From the NCBI GenBank assembly GCA_035547155.1, contig DASZVJ010000146.1, positions 1 through 5,372 on the forward strand: a stretch of DNA of 5,372 nucleotides. Direction: 5' to 3'. The notes beneath the pieces are model-generated. The model had not been told where the DNA came from. It searched no databases and saw nothing but the letters and a program-made list of their open reading frames with translations. A program made the translations under genes and the position numbers. Of this stretch, positions 1 through 4,988 are shown piece by piece (the first letter of the stretch is position 1; each line of letters opens with the position of its first letter). Source of the DNA: CAZNMF01 sp035547155. GTDB lineage: Bacteria; Acidobacteriota; Vicinamibacteria; Vicinamibacterales; SCN-69-37.

Positions 1-17
1 CGGCCTGCCATGAGCGA

Positions 18-33
18 GGCCGCGTCAGCGGCC
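18..33 (-). other. GC-rich hairpin just 3' of tRNA-Val
   Basis: A perfect 6-bp inverted repeat (ggccgc / gcggcc) with a 4-nt loop lies 8 nt beyond the 3' end of the tRNA gene, in the direction of tRNA transcription. It could help end or process the tRNA transcript. No T-run follows it on the minus strand, so it does not qualify as a canonical intrinsic terminator. In DNA this GC-rich, a 6-bp palindrome can also arise by chance. Confidence 0.3.
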
Positions 34-41
34 GAGTCGAA

Positions 42-118
42 TGGTAGGCACGGGCGGACTCGAACCGCCGACCTCCTGCATGTCAAGCAGGCGCTCTAAC
101 CAGCTGAGCTACATGCCT
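42..118 (-). tRNA. tRNA-Val, anticodon GAC
   Basis: Read on the minus strand, this folds into a complete 77-nt cloverleaf. The acceptor arm is AGGCATG paired with CGTGCCT (one G-T pair), followed by discriminator A and an encoded CCA at 42-44. The D arm is GCTC/GAGC with an AGCTGGTTA loop. The anticodon stem CCTGC/GCAGG encloses loop TTGACAT, giving anticodon GAC at 82-84, which reads valine codons GUC and GUU. The variable loop is 5 nt. The T arm is GGCGG/CCGCC with the canonical TTCGAGT loop. The first acceptor pair is A-T rather than the usual G-C. It lies 72 nt downstream of the S41-like gene on the same strand and appears to have its own promoter (165-194). Confidence 0.96.
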
Positions 119-132
119 ATGTCGACTGCCTA

Positions 133-149
133 GACCGGCACTTCCGGCC
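133..149 (-). other. small hairpin in the tRNA-Val leader
   Basis: On the minus strand GGCCGG and CCGGTC pair around a 5-nt AAGTG loop; one of the six pairs is G-U. It lies between the predicted transcription start (about 158) and the tRNA 5' end (118). It may be a leader structure removed by RNase P, or simply a GC-rich coincidence. No T-run follows, so it is not convincing as a terminator for the upstream protease-like gene. Confidence 0.3.
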
Positions 150-157
150 TGTTGACG

Positions 158-175
158 AACGGTCAGTATACCGTT
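158..175. promoter_or_regulatory. inverted repeat over the -10 box (possible operator)
   Basis: Perfect 6-bp arms AACGGT (158-163) and ACCGTT (170-175), separated by 6 nt, flank and partly cover the -10 hexamer of the tRNA promoter. A further copy of the longer arm (GACCGTT on the plus strand, 196-202) lies just upstream of the -35 box. The arrangement resembles a repressor operator or a site for a nucleoid protein. No partner is known, and stringent or growth-rate control of a tRNA promoter would not need one, so this is a weak call. Confidence 0.25.
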
Positions 176-194
176 GCCGAAAACGCAGCGTCAA
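165..194 (-). promoter_or_regulatory. sigma70-type promoter for tRNA-Val
   Basis: On the minus strand the -35 hexamer TTGACG (189-194) is separated by 18 nt from the -10 hexamer TATACT (165-170). Each hexamer matches the sigma70 consensus at 5 of 6 positions, and the spacing is acceptable. The predicted transcription start is near 158, about 40 nt upstream of the mature tRNA end. The -35 box contains the TGA stop codon of the upstream S41-like gene, so the tRNA promoter is packed against that gene's end. The fit to consensus is the best in the window, as expected for a heavily transcribed tRNA gene. Confidence 0.7.
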
Positions 195-1624
195 CGACCG
201 TTGGGCTGCGCGGGCGGCTTGGATGGCAGCTTCGGTGTGTCCGGCTGGATCGGCGCGTCGGGCGGTGTGAAGGCCGCCGGATTGGGTCGCGTCGTGGCCT
301 GGGTCGTGTTGTCGCCGGCCGTCTCGCCTGCCGACGTGGCGGCAGCCGGCGTGGGCGACTTCAATTCGCGAATGCCACGCTCGAGGATCGCGTCAGTTGC
401 CGGCGGCGTGTCGTCGAATCCGACCGTCGGCCCTTCGACGAACACCGTCGGCCGCAAGCCGCGCCCTTGGATTGGATAGCCGTCGTTCTGCAGATACCGC
501 TCGGTCGTCATCAGCAGGGCATAGCCATCCGGCAGCCGGACGAGATGCTGCACGCCCGCGAGCCCAGCCGTTGGCTCGCCGACCAGCGCCGCACGCTTGT
601 TGCCCAGGAGCGCCGACGCGAAGATCTCCGCCGCGTGTGCCGTGCCGTTCGACACGAGCAGCACGACGGGCATCGTCAATGCGCCGTCGCCAGCCGCGGC
701 TTCCGTGCGCACCGCATCGGCGGGAATCGGCATCGGCCGCTGCGCGCGTCCGCGCGCGGGCGCCGCGCTCGACGTGCTGTCGTCTTGAGTGGCCGCGTCA
801 TTCGCCGCTGGCGGTTGCGCGGCGTCAGGCGCCGGACGTCCCGCGCGAATGGCGATCGTGCCGGACTTGACGAACAGACGCGCGGCCGCGATGCCTTCGT
901 CATTGGTGCCATCGGCCACGTCGCGGATGTCGATGATCACGCCAGCGTTGGCCGCCGCGCCCGTCGCCGCGACGCTCGACTTGATCGCGGCCGCCGCACC
1001 CGCGCCGAAGCTCGCCACGCGCACGTAGGCTTCGCCGCCAGGCAGCCGTTTGCCGGACGCGCGGTCGGTCTTCGGCACCTCGCGTACGACGTCGATCGGC
1101 CGCGGCTCGGCGACGTCGCCATTGCGAATGATCAGCAGCGTGACCTTCGAGCCCGGCGCGCCGCGCAGGAGCCGTGCGCCGGTGACCGACGACATGTCGC
1201 GCGTCGGCGTGTCGCCGATCGCGCGGATGAAGTCTCCCGATTGCAGGCCGGCGCGCTGCGCCGGCGATCCGTCGCGCACGCCGACGATGCGGAGATACGA
1301 CTGACGCGCGATGACGAGGCCGACGTCGCCATCCGGCAGCGCGCTCTGCGTCTCCTCGGTGCGCACATCGTCAGGCGTCAGATAGGACGTGTCCGGATCG
1401 AGGCCGTCGACCAGCCCGCGCAGCGCGCCGTCCATGACCTTGCTCATGTTCGGCTGCTCGACGTACGCGCTTTGGATCAGCCGCACGACGTCGTTGAAGA
1501 CGGCCAGGTGCGGCATCGCCTGCTGCGCGGCCGGTGAGACCGCGCCCAGCAGGCCTCCGACCGCCACGATGACGACGAGCGGCGTCGAGATGAGAAAGAC
1601 CAGCGTGCGGGTCCGTCCAGACAT
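191..1624 (-). CDS. S41-family protease-like protein with PDZ domain, probably catalytically inactive
   Basis: A 477-residue protein with the layout of C-terminal processing proteases (CtpA/Prc). It has a hydrophobic N-terminal anchor or signal (about 8-30), a helical domain with the family pattern around GLVDGLDPDTSYLTP (71-84), a PDZ domain (about 98-168, with RAGLQSGD and an LLRG.PGS stretch), then the S41 core (about 175-262 and 315-400). An Ala/Pro/Ser-rich insert (about 263-314) and a Pro-rich tail (about 420-477) look disordered. The family's SASASEI motif reads TAHAAEI, placing His330 at the catalytic serine. The following GEPTxGK motif reads GEPTAGL, placing Leu355 at the general-base lysine; the 25-residue spacing matches E. 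coli Prc (S452/K477). The usual NNPGG turn is DVADG (235-239). It probably sits on the outer face of the inner membrane, perhaps as a binding or scaffold protein rather than an enzyme. M1 is the only Met before the anchor; the next is M37. AGAGG lies only one base before ATG. Confidence 0.88.
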   Translation of the reverse strand: MSGRTRTLVFLISTPLVVIVAVGGLLGAVSPAAQQAMPHLAVFNDVVRLIQSAYVEQPNMSKVMDGALRGLVDGLDPDTSYLTPDDVRTEETQSALPDGDVGLVIARQSYLRIVGVRDGSPAQRAGLQSGDFIRAIGDTPTRDMSSVTGARLLRGAPGSKVTLLIIRNGDVAEPRPIDVVREVPKTDRASGKRLPGGEAYVRVASFGAGAAAAIKSSVAATGAAANAGVIIDIRDVADGTNDEGIAAARLFVKSGTIAIRAGRPAPDAAQPPAANDAATQDDSTSSAAPARGRAQRPMPIPADAVRTEAAAGDGALTMPVVLLVSNGTAHAAEIFASALLGNKRAALVGEPTAGLAGVQHLVRLPDGYALLMTTERYLQNDGYPIQGRGLRPTVFVEGPTVGFDDTPPATDAILERGIRELKSPTPAAATSAGETAGDNTTQATTRPNPAAFTPPDAPIQPDTPKLPSKPPAQPNGR

Positions 1625-1630
1625 GCCTCT

Positions 1631-1636
1631 ATTATC
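1631..1636 (-). promoter_or_regulatory. candidate -10 box for the S41-like gene (leaderless?)
   Basis: On the minus strand GATAAT (one mismatch to TATAAT) lies in a very GC-rich gap between the two divergent genes. It ends 6 nt before the ATG, so a normal -10 to start distance would put the first transcribed base at or next to the A of the start codon. I see no good -35 hexamer. The mRNA may therefore be leaderless or nearly so. The same AT-rich patch could instead be a chance match. Confidence 0.3.
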
Positions 1637-1692
1637 GGCGGGCGGCCGAACCTTGGCTATGGGAATCGCGGCGCGTGCCTTACGCTTAGCCC

Positions 1693-2136
1693 GTGCGTCT
1701 GCTGGGTGTGGATTTCGGCCGCAAGCGCATCGGACTGGCGTTGTCGGATGCGGAAGGACGTCTGGCGCGGCCGTGGCAGGTCGTGGCGGCCGGGGCCACG
1801 CCGGCGGCGTCAGCCACAGTGGTGGCCGGCGCGATCACGGAATTCGCGCGGTCGACGCTCGGCTCCGAGCACGTCGACGCCATCGTCGTCGGTTTGCCGC
1901 GGCGATTGAACGGCGAGGACAACGAGCAGACGGCGCCAACCAAGCTGTTTGCTGAACGCCTTGGCGCGGTGAGCGGATTGCCGATCTTTCTGCAGGACGA
2001 ACGGCTGACGAGCCACGAAGCCGACATGCGGCTGCGCGAGCGCGAGCCCGACTGGCGCGCGCGCAAGAAGAAGCTGGACGCGGCCGCTGCCGCGATCATC
2101 CTGCAGGATTACCTCGACGCTCAGATGACCCGATGA
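1693..2136 (+). CDS. ruvX: RuvX/YqgF family RNase H-fold nuclease (putative Holliday junction resolvase, 16S rRNA maturation)
   Basis: A 147-residue protein, close to the family's usual 135-150. It starts with the hallmark GVDFGRKRIGLALSD (5-19), in which Asp7 is the first metal ligand. Next come VVGLPRRLNGED (65-76), the DERLTSHEA motif with Glu103 (102-110), and the C-terminal KKLDAAAAAIILQDYL with Asp129. All the acidic residues expected of the RNase H-like active site are present. The family has been assigned to Holliday junction resolution and to 5'-end processing of pre-16S rRNA; the sequence cannot choose between these. GTG is the start because the first beta strand begins only four residues in and the frame has no better upstream start. 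No Shine-Dalgarno is visible. It is divergent from the S41-like gene and probably co-transcribed with mltG, 28 nt downstream. Its last four codons and stop lie inside an octamer repeat array. Confidence 0.96.
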   Translation: MRLLGVDFGRKRIGLALSDAEGRLARPWQVVAAGATPAASATVVAGAITEFARSTLGSEHVDAIVVGLPRRLNGEDNEQTAPTKLFAERLGAVSGLPIFLQDERLTSHEADMRLREREPDWRARKKKLDAAAAAIILQDYLDAQMTR

Positions 2137-2171
2137 TCCGATGTCCAGATGACCCGATGATCTGATGATCC
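2124..2171 (+). repeat. six-unit octamer tandem array across the ruvX stop and mltG start
   Basis: Six consecutive 8-nt units stay exactly in phase: gatgaccc, gatgatcc, gatgtcca, gatgaccc, gatgatct, gatgatcc, followed by a partial gat at 2172-2174. The consensus is GATGAYCC. Seen at lower resolution it is a 24-nt repeat, with 17 nt identical at 2122-2138 and 2146-2162. The array supplies the last codons and TGA stop of ruvX (2134-2136) and the ATG of mltG (2165-2167), and fills all the sequence between them. It contains several other ATGs that meet TGA within a few codons. The region where a Shine-Dalgarno for mltG would be expected is repeat sequence. Origin by slippage or by a repeat family shared across the genome are both possible. 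Confidence 0.9.
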
Positions 2172-3205
2172 GATTTCTTAAGCGTCTCGTCCTATTTCTC
2201 ATTCTTCTGTGCGTCGTCGCTGCCGGTGCTGCCGTGTGGGTGCGTGCGCGGCTGCTGGCACCGTATCGCGGCTTTGGCGACGCCGAGATCTTCGTCGATC
2301 TGCCGGCCGGGAGCGGCGTGCAAGGCATCGCGCGCCGCCTCGCCGATGCGGGTGTCGTCGTCGACCCGTACACGTTCCGTCTCGCCGCGCGGTTGTCCGG
2401 ATCGGAGCGGCATCTGCAGGCCGGCGAGTATCGCTTCGCGGATCCCGCGACGCCGTACGAGATCGTCGCGCGTCTCGCCCGTGGTGACGTCGCCAAACAG
2501 GTGCTGACGATTCCCGAAGGGCTCACGATCCGCGAGATGTCGGCGATCTTCGCGAACAGCGGTCTGGGCACGGCCGATGACTTCATCGCGGCTGCGGCGG
2601 ACGGCAGTCTCATCGCCGATCTCGATCCCGACGCGCGCACGCTCGAAGGCTATCTGTTTCCTGACACGTACTCACTCTCGCGGCGCGCGACGGCAGACGT
2701 CGCGGTGCGCACGATGCTCGCGTCGTTCGAGCGCGCCTTCGACACGCGCCTGCGTGCCGACGCGACGGCGGCGGGCCTCTCGCCGCGCGAAGCCGTGACG
2801 CTCGCGTCGCTCGTCGAGAAGGAGACGGCGTCGGCCGACGAGCGGCCGATCGTCGCCGCGGTCTATCGCAACCGGCTGCGCGCGAAGATGGCGCTGCAGT
2901 GCGATCCCACGGTCATCTACGCGCTGATGCAGGCCGGCCGCTGGCACGGCAACATCACGAAGCCGGATCTGCAGATCGACTCGCCCTACAACACGTACCG
3001 CTATGCCGGTCTTCCGCCCGGTCCGATCGCGTCACCCGGTCGCGCGTCTCTCGACGCCGCGGTCCATCCCGCGGACGTGCCGTATCTCTATTTCGTCAGC
3101 CGCAACGACGGCACCCACGCGTTCGCGACGACGCTCGCCGAGCACAGCCGGAACGTGGCGAAGTGGCAGGTGCAGTACTTTAGGGAGAAGAAGAATCGTC
3201 CCTGA
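2165..3205 (+). CDS. mltG: endolytic murein transglycosylase MltG (YceG-like)
   Basis: A 346-residue inner-membrane protein that cuts nascent glycan strands within the chain, leaving a 1,6-anhydro end and so setting peptidoglycan strand length. It has a short cytoplasmic start (MIRFLKR), one membrane helix (about 8-26), then a periplasmic part. This comprises a LysM-like subdomain (about 40-118, ending LTIPEGLTIREM), then LEGYLFPDTYSL (160-171), and the catalytic block ASLVEKETA (214-222). Glu218 there corresponds to the E. coli MltG catalytic glutamate. Downstream come LQCDPTVIYAL (244-254), SPYNTYRYAGLPPGPI (273-288) and the terminal DGTHAF...EHSRNV region. Length matches the family (about 340) and nothing is missing. 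The chosen ATG gives just enough residues before the membrane helix. It lies within the octamer array with no recognisable Shine-Dalgarno, so translation may be coupled to ruvX. mltG next to ruvX is a common arrangement. Confidence 0.96.
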   Translation: MIRFLKRLVLFLILLCVVAAGAAVWVRARLLAPYRGFGDAEIFVDLPAGSGVQGIARRLADAGVVVDPYTFRLAARLSGSERHLQAGEYRFADPATPYEIVARLARGDVAKQVLTIPEGLTIREMSAIFANSGLGTADDFIAAAADGSLIADLDPDARTLEGYLFPDTYSLSRRATADVAVRTMLASFERAFDTRLRADATAAGLSPREAVTLASLVEKETASADERPIVAAVYRNRLRAKMALQCDPTVIYALMQAGRWHGNITKPDLQIDSPYNTYRYAGLPPGPIASPGRASLDAAVHPADVPYLYFVSRNDGTHAFATTLAEHSRNVAKWQVQYFREKKNRP

Positions 3206-3207
3206 AC

Positions 3208-3290
3208 ACTTTGAACTTGGAACTTCGAACTTCGAAATGAGAGCCATGCCGAGCGCTTTCTTTCGCAGTTCCGAGTTCGAAGTTCACAGT
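3208..3290. repeat. long imperfect palindrome built from 7-nt GAACTTS repeats, between convergent genes
   Basis: In the gap between the mltG stop and the nadK stop, 3208-3237 pairs with 3261-3290 without gaps: 25 of 30 Watson-Crick pairs, one additional G-U, four mismatches, around a 23-nt loop. Each arm is a heptamer array. The left arm reads gaacttg, gaacttc, gaacttc, gaaa (3213-3237); the right arm, on the minus strand, reads GAACTTC, GAACTCG, GAACTGC, GAAA. The transcript from either strand could form a long stem, so it may act as a two-way terminator or mRNA 3'-end stabiliser for mltG and nadK. No U-tract follows on either side, so it is not a textbook intrinsic terminator. It could also be a REP- or MITE-like dispersed element. 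The rest of this gap holds nothing recognisable. Confidence 0.85.
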
Positions 3291-3321
3291 TGACAAGCCG
3301 GCGTACGTATCCAGTGCCGGC

Positions 3322-4218
3322 TCAGGAATTCCCCCACTTCAACTTCTCCCGCAGCATGTCGAAGTGCGTGCGGGAGGACGTATGGAGCAGGCGGAGCTGG
3401 CGCGGGGCGCGCGAGACATCGATGACGTCGCCGGCCGTCAGCGGCACGCCGAGCTGGCCGTCGAACGTTACGAGCAAATCCGACTGCGGTTCGACGACCG
3501 GGTGGAGCTCGATCCGCACGGACGCTGGTAGCACGATCGGACGATTCGTCAGCGTGTGCGGTGCGATGGGCGTGAGCACGAGCGCGTCGAGTGACGGGTG
3601 CACGATGGGACCGCCGGCCGACAAGTTGTACGCCGTCGATCCGGTCGCGGTCGCGACGATCAGGCCGTCGGCCTTCACGTGACAGACGAACTGTCCGTCG
3701 ACGGTGACGTCGATCTCGATCATCCGCGACAGCGCGCCGCGCGTGACGACGATGTCGTTCAACGCAAGACGAGGCGCGTCGGTCGCGTCACCGCGGCGAA
3801 TCGCGCCCGCGACCATCAGCCGCGTTTCGACGTGCGTCTGTCCGGCCAGCAGCGCCTCCAGCGCGGACGTCATCTCCGTGCGTCCGACTTCCGTCAGAAA
3901 GCCCAGACGGCCGAGGTTGACGCCGAGCAGCGGCGCGTCGCTCGACGAGTTCGCGACGGCGCGTGCAGCATCGAGCAGCGTGCCGTCGCCGCCGAAGGCA
4001 ACGACCACGTCGCCCGAGGCGGCGAGCTGCTCGCGTGTGGCCGTCGGCCAGCGATCGGCAACGCCCGCGGCGTGCGCGCTCGTCTCCTCGATCGTCGGTG
4101 CGCAGCCGCGTGCGTCGAGCCACGCCGCGGCGTCCGTCAGCGTCGCGAGCGCCGCTGGCAGCGTCGGACGCGCGATCAGCGCGGCACGGCGGATGGGAGA
4201 CGAACGGTCAGGCGTCAT
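3322..4218 (-). CDS. nadK: NAD kinase (ATP/polyphosphate-dependent)
   Basis: A 298-residue cytoplasmic enzyme that phosphorylates the 2'-hydroxyl of the adenosine ribose of NAD to make NADP. The diagnostic motifs occur in order: GGDGT (76-80, catalytic Asp78), NLGRLGFLTE (101-110), LNDIVV (153-158), ADGLIVATATGSTAYNLSAGGPI (183-205, the NAD-binding domain signature) and LTPIAPHTLTNRPIVLP (215-231). It ends with FDMLREKLKWG, a typical C-terminus. Length is normal (about 290). The start codon overlaps the last 11 nt of tlyA (4208-4218), implying one transcript and probably translational coupling; no Shine-Dalgarno is evident. Residues 1-70 are Ala-rich and less conserved, as usual in this family. 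Its stop lies 31 nt from the edge of the heptamer palindrome, which may mark the 3' end of the ispA-tlyA-nadK transcript. Confidence 0.97.
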   Translation of the reverse strand: MTPDRSSPIRRAALIARPTLPAALATLTDAAAWLDARGCAPTIEETSAHAAGVADRWPTATREQLAASGDVVVAFGGDGTLLDAARAVANSSSDAPLLGVNLGRLGFLTEVGRTEMTSALEALLAGQTHVETRLMVAGAIRRGDATDAPRLALNDIVVTRGALSRMIEIDVTVDGQFVCHVKADGLIVATATGSTAYNLSAGGPIVHPSLDALVLTPIAPHTLTNRPIVLPASVRIELHPVVEPQSDLLVTFDGQLGVPLTAGDVIDVSRAPRQLRLLHTSSRTHFDMLREKLKWGNS

Positions 4219-4954
4219 GGGCGAGCAGCATCAGGAACTCGCGATTGCCTTCGGCGCCGGTGATCGGCGACGGCTCGAGTCCGAGCCGCACCAATCCTAC
4301 CCGATGCGCTTCGGCCGTGACGGCCTCGACGACACGCGCGTGAACGTCCGGATCGCGCACGATGCCGCCGGACTCGATCTCGCCGCGTCCGGCCTCGAAC
4401 TGCGGCTTGACGAGCGCCATGACGCGGCCGTCGAGTGCTAGCAGCGGCGGGATCACCGGAAGAATGTGCCGCAGAGAGATGAACGACACGTCGATCGTAA
4501 TCACGTCGAACGATCGATGCTCCGCTGGCAGCGCCGCGGGCGTCAGATAGCGCGCGTTCACGCGCTCGAGGACGAGCACGCGCGCGTCCGTGCGCAGGCG
4601 CCAATCGATCTGGCCTTCGCCAACGTCGAGCGCGACGACGTGCGCCGCGCCGCGCGCGAGCAGCACGTCAGTGAAGCCGCCCGTCGATGCGCCGATGTCG
4701 AGCGCGGCCTTGCCAGCGACGTCGAGGCCGAACGTCGTCAGCGCGTGATCGAGCTTCAGTCCGCCGCGTCCGACCCAGGGATGATCCGGCTGCCGCAGCT
4801 GCACCGTCGCGGCGTTGTCGACTGCCGTTCCCGCCTTCGTCACCGGCGCGCCATTCACCAGCACGTCGCCGGCGAGAATCAACGCCCGCGCGCGCTCACG
4901 CGTCGCGACCAGACCGCGCGACACGAGCAGGAGATCGAGGCGGGATTTGGGCAT
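4208..4954 (-). CDS. tlyA: TlyA family rRNA (cytidine-2'-O)-methyltransferase
   Basis: A 248-residue protein with an N-terminal S4 RNA-binding domain (about 3-60: SRLDLLLVSRGL, then a LILAGDVLVNG segment) joined to an FtsJ/RrmJ-like Rossmann methyltransferase. The SAM-binding loop is LDIGASTGGFTDVLL (85-99). The K-D-K-E tetrad of 2'-O-methyltransferases is present: Lys67 (GGLKLDHAL), Asp155 (ITIDVSF), Lys183 (LVKPQFE) and Glu239 (GNREF). These positions are within one or two residues of those in M. tuberculosis TlyA, which methylates 16S and 23S rRNA and governs capreomycin sensitivity. Some homologues are annotated as hemolysins; the residues here favour the methyltransferase role. The frame stays open upstream to 5272, but only this ATG gives a family-like N-terminus; the extension is an Arg/Ser-rich shadow of ispA. 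No Shine-Dalgarno is visible: a heptamer-repeat hairpin abuts the start. Confidence 0.95.
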   Translation of the reverse strand: MPKSRLDLLLVSRGLVATRERARALILAGDVLVNGAPVTKAGTAVDNAATVQLRQPDHPWVGRGGLKLDHALTTFGLDVAGKAALDIGASTGGFTDVLLARGAAHVVALDVGEGQIDWRLRTDARVLVLERVNARYLTPAALPAEHRSFDVITIDVSFISLRHILPVIPPLLALDGRVMALVKPQFEAGRGEIESGGIVRDPDVHARVVEAVTAEAHRVGLVRLGLEPSPITGAEGNREFLMLLAHDA

Positions 4955-4981
4955 GTTCAAAGGCAACTTCGAACTTGGAAC
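4955..4981 (-). repeat. heptamer-repeat hairpin abutting the tlyA start codon
   Basis: On the plus strand the units caacttc (4964-4970), gaacttg (4971-4977) and gaac (4978-4981) keep the same 7-nt period and consensus as the palindrome at 3208-3290. On the minus (coding) strand GTTCCAAG pairs with CTTTGAAC (7 of 8 pairs) around an 11-nt loop, and the stem ends directly at the tlyA ATG. The 8-mer ctttgaac also occurs at 3209-3216. The hairpin fills most of the 34-nt ispA-tlyA spacer, where a ribosome binding site would be expected. It could lower tlyA translation, stabilise the upstream message, or simply be a decayed copy of a dispersed repeat. Confidence 0.7.
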
Positions 4982-4988
4982 GGCGGGA

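Noticed and set aside
152..1537. Long plus-strand open frame (461 codons) antisense to the S41-like gene
   Set aside because: The translation is Arg/Ala-rich with no recognisable domain; it mirrors the high third-position GC of the real minus-strand gene, whose family motifs are clear.
191..1624. S41-like gene as a pseudogene
   Set aside because: The frame is open over 477 codons with intact anchor, PDZ and core strands and no frameshift. Only catalytic-site residues differ, which suits a retained inactive homologue better than a decaying gene.
1637..1692. Promoter for ruvX in the divergent gap
   Set aside because: Fragments such as TTGGCT (1653-1658) and TACGCT (1681-1686) are 22 nt apart and poor matches; no convincing pair could be built.
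2122..2174. CRISPR-like direct repeats
   Set aside because: Units are 8 nt and directly abutting with no unique spacers, and no cas gene is present; it is a simple tandem array.
1810..2640. Minus-strand open frame (276 codons) across ruvX, the octamer array and mltG
   Set aside because: Shadow of two confident plus-strand genes. Its internal 8-residue repeats are just the octamer array read in another frame (8 nt x 3 = 24 nt).
3208..3290. Canonical rho-independent terminator
   Set aside because: The stem is long and imperfect with a 23-nt loop and no T-run on either side. Termination is possible but not shown by the sequence, so it is listed as a repeat.
3290..3313. TTGACA hexamer beside the palindrome as a -35 box
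   Set aside because: No -10 hexamer at 16-19 nt, and the only downstream plus-strand frames are antisense to nadK.
3598..4441. Plus-strand open frames opposite nadK and tlyA
   Set aside because: Low-complexity Arg/Ala/Ser translations without family motifs, opposite two unambiguous genes.
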